Virus record (IMG/VR): IMGVR_UViG_3300032214_000986
Location: 56,085 to 120,084 of that record
DNA: 64,000 nucleotides
Reading direction: 5' to 3' (one strand)
Origin: a virus
Positions within the stretch are counted from its first letter, which is position 1. Every line of letters starts with the position of its first letter. The notes beneath the pieces were generated by a model. It was not told the DNA's origin and did not search any database. It saw nothing but the letters and a program-made list of their open reading frames with translations. Of this stretch, positions 58,304 through 64,000 are shown piece after piece. A program made the translations under genes and the position numbers.

Positions 58304-58984
58304 TTATTGGTAATCAGGATTATCTAACATTGTTTTGTAATATGGTGTACCATCGAAATCTTTTTTACGAGGTTCTGTCGGTAAATCAGTTTTGGTATCA
58401 TCTACCTTTGTTGGTTCTTCTACCTTTTCTTCTAATGTGGGATATTCGTTAAGTGTATATTTGTAGAATATCTGTTTAACTCTACATCCTGTCTTAGGAT
58501 TATGAATTAATATCTTTACAGGAACCATTTCATCTACTGTCCCCCTCTTTTTAATGTAGTTAGATGTCTTAGATTGTTCTATGCTCGCATGTCCTGAAGT
58601 CGTACTAATACTATCAGGGTATGCACCAGGTTTTGATTTTGCACCACCACCTCTACTATATATTCCTATCCACGCATTACCATCTTCACTTTTATTAATT
58701 GTGACAGACCATTTTACTTCCATAGTATTACTATTCATAACAACATCTACTGCTGTGATATCAGGGTTAAAACCTTTTTTATAAACATCCATTAATACTT
58801 CATTAACCTTTCTGTTCATTCCCCCGATTTCTTTTTTTCCGTTGTCATTAAACGAATGGAAACTATCGCAATCGTCTTTCCCTACTTTGTAGTTACCACT
58901 AACAGTTATTGGGAATGTAACCTCATCTTCTGTGATTACTCCCATCATTGATTTAATTCTTAATACTTCTTCGTGCAATTTCAT
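58304..58984 (-). CDS. Leader-bearing protein, RIKSMMG type
   Basis: 226 residues. The leader (EEVLRIKSMMGVITE) ends at 19 and closely resembles that of the M15-like protein (SRIKTMMAVNE). The body is mostly beta (FPITVSGNYKVGKDDCDSF; MEVKWSVTINKSEDGNAWIG), with two Cys; the C-terminus is a Lys/Pro-rich linker. Unknown. Box 4 nt before the ATG. Confidence 0.55.
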   Translation of the reverse strand: MKLHEEVLRIKSMMGVITEDEVTFPITVSGNYKVGKDDCDSFHSFNDNGKKEIGGMNRKVNEVLMDVYKKGFNPDITAVDVVMNSNTMEVKWSVTINKSEDGNAWIGIYSRGGGAKSKPGAYPDSISTTSGHASIEQSKTSNYIKKRGTVDEMVPVKILIHNPKTGCRVKQIFYKYTLNEYPTLEEKVEEPTKVDDTKTDLPTEPRKKDFDGTPYYKTMLDNPDYQ

Positions 58985-58988
58985 ATTA

Positions 58989-58995
58989 ATAAATA
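58989..58995 (-). promoter_or_regulatory. TATTTAT box for the RIKSMMG gene
   Basis: Coding strand ATATTTATTAAT then ATG at 58984; gap 4 nt. Confidence 0.55.
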
Positions 58996-58999
58996 TATC

Positions 59000-59299
59000 C
59001 TAATTCGTATATGATACAACAGCGTTTACAATAAAACTATATGGAAACATATTACCCATATCTCTTTCTATTGCGTGTTCTTGTTTAATACCTAGATATG
59101 TTCTTTCCCATGTATCATATATCAAATAAATCTCCACGAGTGAATCTTTATCATGGAGTTTTATATTGAAGTCATCGAACGGAACCTCAGCTATAAATTT
59201 AAGATACTCACCCATAACACGTATTAACCTTTCATCCTTGGTAAGTTTGGGTACGGGAAATAGGTAGGATAATATTAGATGTTTCAGTCTGTTGTACAT
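59000..59299 (-). CDS. Small protein, matches the C-half of the 233-residue paralogue
   Basis: 99 residues. PKLTKDERLIRVMGEYLKFI aligns with KPLTKDDRLVNVLVKFIEEY in the gene at 60718-61419. The start lies inside the preceding gene (68-nt overlap, different frame), so it is either coupled or joined by frameshifting. Confidence 0.5.
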   Translation of the reverse strand: MYNRLKHLILSYLFPVPKLTKDERLIRVMGEYLKFIAEVPFDDFNIKLHDKDSLVEIYLIYDTWERTYLGIKQEHAIERDMGNMFPYSFIVNAVVSYTN

Positions 59300-59537
59300 T
59301 GGGTTCGATTACTTTAGCTGTTATATGATATAAATTGTCAGGTAAAAACGTTTCTAACCTGCGTCTTATTGCCATTCTTCCCATATCACGTATTAATGGT
59401 AAAAAATCCATAAATTCTTCCCTGTAACTCATATCCACAACGAGCGTTATAACATATACCCCATTTTCATTATGTACTTCGTAGTTGTCCACAACACCAT
59501 CAAGAAATGAACTAATATATGGTTCTAAATTTTTCAT
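59232..59537 (-). CDS. Small paralogous protein, MKNLEPYI type
   Basis: 101 residues from ATG 59537 (MKNLEPYISSFLDGVV). Same plan as the MKDLT proteins (VYVITLVVDMSYR; helix with AIRRRLETFLPDN; LYHITAKVIEP). Its start overlaps the stop of the gene before it by 4 nt (ATGA). Confidence 0.55.
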   Translation of the reverse strand: MKNLEPYISSFLDGVVDNYEVHNENGVYVITLVVDMSYREEFMDFLPLIRDMGRMAIRRRLETFLPDNLYHITAKVIEPNVQQTETSNIILPISRTQTYQG

Positions 59538-60010
59538 ACCATTTCTGTTTGGTACCATTCAGGTATATCTCTATTTTTCCAATTAGCAAAACCTTTTTTG
59601 GCTTCACGATAGTAGTTTCTGTATGACTCAATCACATCGTTACCGATCTTAAACTCATCACCCATAGCCAACGGTGGTGCAGTAAAATCAACGTCATGAA
59701 TATCAGGTTTGTTTATTAAACACCATTCGATAACATCTTGAGACTTGTGTCTTTTACCATATCGATATGTATATTCCTTACATAACTCCAAACCGAGGTC
59801 ACACAAATAAAGATAATTGGATAACGATGCTCTTGTCCAAATTGCACATGGGTGGTTTTTGTGTGATAACTTATAAGGTGCGGTCCCACCTATAACATGA
59901 TGGGTACCACACAAAAGTTGTGCAGTTTCAAGAATCATTTTAACAACGTGCTTATCACAATGGTATTTTGCACATTTATTGGTGTCAAAGTCTAAAAAGA
60001 AAATATTCAT
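59534..60010 (-). CDS. Conserved phage protein of the HCDKHVVKM family
   Basis: 158 residues. The start IFFLDFDTNKCAKYHCDKHV followed by VKMILETAQLLCG is typical of a family I recall from many marine and T4-like phages. It is sometimes named a pyrimidine-dimer glycosylase or endonuclease-like protein in annotation, which I cannot confirm. His- and Cys-rich motifs (YHCDKHV, HKNHPCAIW) would suit a metal site. Host-type promoter with exact -7 box upstream. Confidence 0.65.
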   Translation of the reverse strand: MNIFFLDFDTNKCAKYHCDKHVVKMILETAQLLCGTHHVIGGTAPYKLSHKNHPCAIWTRASLSNYLYLCDLGLELCKEYTYRYGKRHKSQDVIEWCLINKPDIHDVDFTAPPLAMGDEFKIGNDVIESYRNYYREAKKGFANWKNRDIPEWYQTEMV

Positions 60011-60014
60011 GTAA

Positions 60015-60046
60015 CAAATATAATGATTAATAATGAACCCACCAAA
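60015..60046 (-). promoter_or_regulatory. Host-type promoter, exact match
   Basis: Coding strand TTTG, 20-nt spacer, TATATTTG, then TTAC and the ATG at 60010. Confidence 0.6.
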
Positions 60047-60062
60047 AGATTATATAACAAAA

Positions 60063-60668
60063 TTATAACTCCCTTAACGATTCTCTTGTCTCCTTAACTT
60101 TAAATTGTGTTACCTGATTGGTCCCACTATTTCCTCGTTTACCCGTTAAGAACTTAAGTAAACCACTGTTGTAGAACTTATTTGGTGTGTCGAATGTTTC
60201 ATTATTGAAATGTAACACTCCCTTTGAATCAAGCAACACGTCATAGTCTATACCTTTGTATGTTCGAATCAACATTGTATCTTTACCAAATGAGTCGGCA
60301 ATCTTTACCAATCTCTCATCCCCACTTAGTGCACTCTGTTCTTCTTTGATTTGTACCATATCCATTGTGGTTGCACCATAGATATTCATAAAGTTAATAA
60401 ACTCACCCGTTAGAGTATCTTCTTCATCTCTAAACCATTCACCAACAAGTCTACGGCTATCAAGGATTGCGTGTAAGAGTTTTTCTACCTTATCCATATC
60501 ATCTACCATATACGCAGAGATAATCTTGTATCCTATCGGAGATTTTGTCCTGTTAAGCTGATACTCCCTTTGAGTTAAAGAGATAGTTTTCCCGATCTTC
60601 TTGTCGGTTGTGTCGAGTTCTCTCCCGAGAACGTCATAGTATTCGCCCAAATAGATATATCCTTCCAT
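60063..60668 (-). CDS. GIY-YIG-like (T5 orf172 / MUG113 type) protein
   Basis: 201 residues. YIYLGEYYDVLGRELDTTDKKIGKT holds the GIY-YIG-like hairpin and helix start (Y-x-Y... KIGKT), followed by YMVDDMDKVEKLLHAIL and GEWFRDEEDTL, where H and E fit the T5orf172/MUG113 pattern. The C-terminal 80 residues are unrecognised. A DNA-binding or nuclease role is likely by family. Confidence 0.75.
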   Translation of the reverse strand: MEGYIYLGEYYDVLGRELDTTDKKIGKTISLTQREYQLNRTKSPIGYKIISAYMVDDMDKVEKLLHAILDSRRLVGEWFRDEEDTLTGEFINFMNIYGATTMDMVQIKEEQSALSGDERLVKIADSFGKDTMLIRTYKGIDYDVLLDSKGVLHFNNETFDTPNKFYNSGLLKFLTGKRGNSGTNQVTQFKVKETRESLREL

Positions 60669-60672
60669 ATGG

Positions 60673-60703
60673 CAAATATAATAAAAGTTTTTTGATTTTA
60701 CAA
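60673..60703 (-). promoter_or_regulatory. Host-type promoter of the GIY-YIG-like gene
   Basis: Coding strand TTG, 20-nt spacer, TATATTTG, then CCAT and the ATG at 60668. Confidence 0.6.
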
Positions 60704-60717
60704 GTGGAGGATTAAAT

Positions 60718-61419
60718 TTATACTCGACTATATCCGTTTACTTTATCGACTTTCTTATTGAACATCTTTTCAAATATTTTACCCATCATTTCACTATCAC
60801 GATGCAATAATCTATCATCACCAATCACATTATAAATATCTTCAGCAAAAAACCTGCTATACTCTAATCTTTTATACTTAGGATAATATTTCATAATTGG
60901 GGTGTTCCACACACCTGTATAATCCGTTTCATAATAAGTTATTTCACCATAATCATTCGAAGCAAAATCTATTGAATAATATTCTTCAATAAACTTAACT
61001 AAAACATTCACTAACCTATCGTCTTTGGTTAATGGTTTTTTACCAAACATGTTTTTAAATTTGTCAAGTATTTTTGACTCTTTTAAGTTTCTATAATCTG
61101 AACATTTAGGTGTATCACTAAAAGTAACAAAGAAGGGTATTGGAAAATAATCGTAAACTTCCTCTTTAATTTTTCTTCTTAATTGATTAATGTAATTTCT
61201 AATTCGAAAATCGGTACCATTAAACTTGTTATCTAAATCTTTATTACCAACCTTAACATTAATTAAATATGTATCTTCATCAGGTTTATAACTTATTTTG
61301 ATATCGCAAACACAATCTTCGTTTTTGTATACTTCGGTTAAATCCTCTAACGCATTGGTGTATTTACCTTGATTGGTCTCTTCTTTTAATATCTTTCTTA
61401 TTTGTTCTTGTAGATTCAT
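60718..61419 (-). CDS. Leader-bearing protein, fusion form of the small paralogue pair
   Basis: 233 residues from ATG 61419 (MNLQEQIRKILKE), which overlaps the preceding stop (TAATG). The leader ends at 13. The N-half (CDIKISYKPDEDTYLINVKV; RRKIKEEVYDYFPIPFFVTF) follows the MKDLT-type plan. The C-half (PLTKDDRLVNVLVKFIEEYY) matches the separate protein at 59000-59299. Function unknown. Confidence 0.6.
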   Translation of the reverse strand: MNLQEQIRKILKEETNQGKYTNALEDLTEVYKNEDCVCDIKISYKPDEDTYLINVKVGNKDLDNKFNGTDFRIRNYINQLRRKIKEEVYDYFPIPFFVTFSDTPKCSDYRNLKESKILDKFKNMFGKKPLTKDDRLVNVLVKFIEEYYSIDFASNDYGEITYYETDYTGVWNTPIMKYYPKYKRLEYSRFFAEDIYNVIGDDRLLHRDSEMMGKIFEKMFNKKVDKVNGYSRV

Positions 61420-61985
61420 TACTTTGTCTTCTTCACACAATTGGGATATCGTTTACCGAACATTGTCTTCATACCTTTTTGGGTATATCCTTTCCAACAT
61501 TTTTCCGTTAGTTCTTCCTCTTTCACTTCACTCTTTTTACGTCTACCCGCACAGTGAGCTTTCTGACTAAAACCTTTTGGATTACTACAGTTAATGGATT
61601 TTTTATATTTTTCAGACCATTTTTCAGATAGTTCACCTTCTTCATCAATATCTTCTCCAAAATTATCGATATATCTATCTTTAATCTCATTGTGAAAGTG
61701 TTTTGAAAGGAATTTATAAACCTCATCATATGGGAAATCGTTTGACCCTCCATTCGATAAGACATCATGATAATCATCCATAAGATAATCAATGGCCCGA
61801 TTTTTAAAATCTTTAAATGTAAAAACAACACCAGCATTACGTCTGTTTAAAAATAGATTGGTAACGAAATTTAAATTCTCATAGAACTCTTTTTCCATTA
61901 AACGTAAGTCAACTCTTCTACGAAAGAATGTTGATTCATTGACCGTTTCTCTTAATACCTTTCTTATATGATCTTGTAGGTTCAT
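61419..61985 (-). CDS. Leader-bearing protein with CWKGY-type C-terminal motif
   Basis: 188 residues. The leader NLQDHIRKVLRE ends at 13. The C-terminus has NCSNPKGFSQKAHCAGRRKK and EKCWKGYTQKGMKTMFGKR followed by PNCVK, a Cys-containing motif I recall from proteins of large and T4-like marine phages. The middle is helical. Likely a structural protein; the Cys pairs may bind metal. Box 4 nt before the ATG; first gene of the pair. Confidence 0.6.
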   Translation of the reverse strand: MNLQDHIRKVLRETVNESTFFRRRVDLRLMEKEFYENLNFVTNLFLNRRNAGVVFTFKDFKNRAIDYLMDDYHDVLSNGGSNDFPYDEVYKFLSKHFHNEIKDRYIDNFGEDIDEEGELSEKWSEKYKKSINCSNPKGFSQKAHCAGRRKKSEVKEEELTEKCWKGYTQKGMKTMFGKRYPNCVKKTK

Positions 61986-61989
61986 AGTA

Positions 61990-61996
61990 ATAAATA
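61990..61996 (-). promoter_or_regulatory. TATTTAT box for the CWKGY gene
   Basis: Coding strand ATATTTATTACT then ATG at 61985; gap 4 nt. Confidence 0.55.
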
Positions 61997-62263
61997 TTAC
62001 TCAGTTTGGTATTCGCTAACTTGAGTGTAAATCATACATCTATCCCAATCCAAATTAAAATAACCTTTAATTCCATTCATTAAATCACCTCTGTCGATAC
62101 CTTTGTTGATTGTGGCGTAAAGTCCGTCGGTTGGTTTTACATATATGAATATGTGGACTTTATATCTTGTTGGTGATTTTATTACTTGCACCAAAATATC
62201 GTCTCTGTGTGATAGATGGTTATACACATATTGTTCTATTACTTTTGATAAATCCTTTTCCAT
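61997..62263 (-). CDS. Small paralogous protein, MEKDLSKV type
   Basis: 88 residues with the helix-strand-helix-strand plan of the local family (KDLSKVIEQYVYNHLSH; YKVHIFIYVKPTDG; RCMIYTQVSEYQ). Preceded by an exact host-type -7 box. Confidence 0.55.
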   Translation of the reverse strand: MEKDLSKVIEQYVYNHLSHRDDILVQVIKSPTRYKVHIFIYVKPTDGLYATINKGIDRGDLMNGIKGYFNLDWDRCMIYTQVSEYQTE

Positions 62264-62271
62264 ATCAAAAG

Positions 62272-62304
62272 CAAAGATAATAAAATTATTTGATTAATCC
62301 CAAA
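62272..62304 (-). promoter_or_regulatory. Host-type promoter of the MEKDLSKV gene
   Basis: Coding strand TTTG, 21-nt spacer, TATCTTTG, then 8 nt to the ATG at 62263. Confidence 0.55.
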
Positions 62305-63847
62305 AACCCCCTTCAATTACTTCCATCATCCAAGAAATAATTGATAGTAACTCGTCATTAGTTAGGTTGTTAATCGTTGTTAGATATTGGTCTTTTTGTT
62401 CTCTATGTCCATATTCATCAAGATGATATTCCCACATCTCAATGGCAATAGAATCTTCATCATGTACTAATATGTCCTCAACATATTTGGTATCGCTCAA
62501 TGGTATTTGAACGGCAAAAATAGAACCATAATTTTCACCATTAGACCCACCCTTTTCTAAAACAAATTCTCTAATATATTGTTTTAGTAGTTCTTTGGGG
62601 TTACCCATTTTATTTAAGATTGATTTTACTTGATTAAAATCTAACCCTGACATCTTTATAAAATCATATAAACCGTATTGATATATAAGTTTTTGTAATG
62701 ATTGTTCTTTATTTTCTGTTTCATATAATCTTCTACCTCGACACTTATTTATCCAAAGTTCTAAAGTTTCATTGTAGTACCTATCTTTAATATAGTTTTC
62801 AATATAAGGTATTGATTCCTCCCACTCTTCATAAGTTACAGTTTCATAGAACCAAGCATGATACAAGTCTTCTAATGTACGTTCAAGAAGATAATTCATA
62901 AGGTGATCAGGATGTCTAAAAGAACAATAGTTTATATTTTTTCTTTTACCTTTGAAGAACATATCAAAATACTCATTTCTTCGTCTAACTTGTGCGGGTA
63001 CAGATTCATTCATGAACTTAACCTCATCCTCACAATTATCAACATACCACGGTGTATAAATATAAACTCTAATTCCCATAGAACTTATTGAAGAATTCAA
63101 AGACTCTAATTCTTCTTCGATTTTAAAAATTGAAGGTCCTAAGTCATTTGATGTAACAGTTTTTGATCGTATATCATATTCCTTATCATCAGGATTGTAT
63201 TCTACCCATATATCACAAAGTCCGTCCCAACTAACTAAAGATAACAATACATTTATTGCCCTTAAATTTTTGTCGATTTCATTATTATCACTTTCATTTA
63301 AACTTTCAGACTCACCATAAAGTTTATCGTGTAAATATTCGATATCATCTTGATCAAAAGAAATAACCTCATCTATTGAATCAATGTCTTCACCATTTAA
63401 CTTTTTAACGGTAAGATAATTTACATTGAATAATCTACTATCTTCAAACTTACTTATAAATCCACTATGTTGTGCCTCATCAACTAAATACTTAATCATC
63501 TGTTTGAATGTATCATTTTCTTCAGGATCTAATTTGTTCTCATCATAAAAAACATTTATATCAGGCCAATGGTTGGTATTATGAACATTACTATGTCTAT
63601 TAATTATTTCATACTTTAAAGGAAATTCTATATCATCGTTATACCCAAAAGAATAATAAAAAGTAATTGTCCCTGTTAGTTTATCGAATAAAGAACTCAG
63701 TTCAGGATCATCTTTGAATATACTTTTAAGATTACTCATTCCTCCAACTAAATCGGCCGCCTTAAATATATTATCATCCTCAATAATTTTTTTTAATGAT
63801 TGTTGGATGTTATTCTCTTTTAAGATATGTCTAATTAGTTCTCTCAC
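62294..63847 (-). CDS. Large leader-bearing protein, GTG start
   Basis: 517 residues. It starts with GTG at 63847, which overlaps the stop of the preceding gene (GTGA). The leader RELIRHILKE ends at 11. The body is helical and acidic, with SMGIRVYIYTPWYVDNCEDE and a segment RTLEDLYHAWFYETVTYEEW; no family recognised. No TATTTAT box, so it depends on upstream transcription. Confidence 0.55.
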   Translation of the reverse strand: MRELIRHILKENNIQQSLKKIIEDDNIFKAADLVGGMSNLKSIFKDDPELSSLFDKLTGTITFYYSFGYNDDIEFPLKYEIINRHSNVHNTNHWPDINVFYDENKLDPEENDTFKQMIKYLVDEAQHSGFISKFEDSRLFNVNYLTVKKLNGEDIDSIDEVISFDQDDIEYLHDKLYGESESLNESDNNEIDKNLRAINVLLSLVSWDGLCDIWVEYNPDDKEYDIRSKTVTSNDLGPSIFKIEEELESLNSSISSMGIRVYIYTPWYVDNCEDEVKFMNESVPAQVRRRNEYFDMFFKGKRKNINYCSFRHPDHLMNYLLERTLEDLYHAWFYETVTYEEWEESIPYIENYIKDRYYNETLELWINKCRGRRLYETENKEQSLQKLIYQYGLYDFIKMSGLDFNQVKSILNKMGNPKELLKQYIREFVLEKGGSNGENYGSIFAVQIPLSDTKYVEDILVHDEDSIAIEMWEYHLDEYGHREQKDQYLTTINNLTNDELLSIISWMMEVIEGGFWD

Positions 63848-64000
63848 AGGTACTTTTGTAAATCGTATTTATCTATTATTTGGTTAAATATTTGGGTCCT
63901 TGCTCTTTTTCCTAACGTATTTTTTTTTGTTATATAAGAATACCCAAATCCATAATCCCCTGATTGCCCAACAACTCTCCATATTTTTTGACCTGAGTTA
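63844..64000 (-). CDS. C-terminal end of a gene cut by the window edge
   Basis: 51 codons and a TGA stop: ...GQKIWRVVGQSGDYGFGYSY, then a basic helix (KRARTQIFNQIIDKYDLQKYL). Too short for identification. The stop overlaps the next GTG start by 4 nt, indicating an operon. Confidence 0.55.
   Translation of the reverse strand, partial: NSGQKIWRVVGQSGDYGFGYSYITKKNTLGKRARTQIFNQIIDKYDLQKYL

Noticed and set aside
943-61996. T4-type late promoters TATAAATA on the strand opposite to the genes
   Set aside because: The box is the reverse complement, but its position relative to start codons is fixed only for the coding strand reading TATTTAT.

Overview
The window looks like part of the genome of a large tailed phage of a Bacteroidota (probably flavobacterial) host. 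The case rests on fibre and adhesin genes, several cell-wall hydrolases, tightly packed short genes of unknown function, AT-rich DNA, and host marks: a gliding/T9SS-type C-terminal domain, SprB-like repeats, and promoters of the Bacteroidota TTTG / TAnnTTTG type. No capsid, portal, terminase or polymerase gene is recognisable, so the assignment to a phage is an inference from gene content and layout.

Layout. (1) 1-929, minus: a LamG-type fibre protein running off the left edge. (2) 986-10110, plus: a six-gene glycan operon (glycosyltransferases, methyltransferases, a NeuD-type acyltransferase, an aminotransferase-like domain, and a C-terminal domain resembling bacterial autotransporter heptosyltransferases). 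(3) 10115-21077, minus: four fibre genes with Pro-Thr stalks and two very large Gly-Ser/Thr-Ser 'collagen-like' proteins, convergent with the glycan operon. (4) 21233-53767, mostly minus: many proteins that start with a short helical leader ending in [I/L/V]-x-E, mixed with lysis and wall enzymes (GH19, NlpC/P60, LysM, M15-like), a UvrC-like nuclease, a SlyD-like FKBP, a GNAT, an expanded DnaJ-type zinc-finger protein and a gliding-type surface protein. (5) 54289-56507: the only long gene-poor stretch, with G-rich tracts, a duplicated promoter unit, iteron-like TACCAC repeats and dense inverted repeats; it may hold an origin or another cis-acting site. (6) 56508-64000, minus: small paralogous proteins, a GIY-YIG-like gene, a conserved phage gene of unknown function, and more leader-bearing proteins.

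Three patterns run through the window. Twenty-two proteins carry the N-terminal leader ending in [ILV]xE, the form of cleavage site used by T4-type prohead proteases; the inference is a set of cargo or virion proteins sorted into the capsid and trimmed. Most such genes, and the fibre genes, have a TATTTAT box on the coding strand either 4-6 or 11-18 nt before the start codon, which suggests a late promoter giving leaderless or nearly leaderless mRNAs. A second class of genes (glycan operon, UvrC-like, GIY-YIG-like, the HCDKHVVKM-family gene, a SprB-like protein, the gene-poor region) has host-type -33/-7 promoters instead. The two classes probably separate late from early or middle expression.
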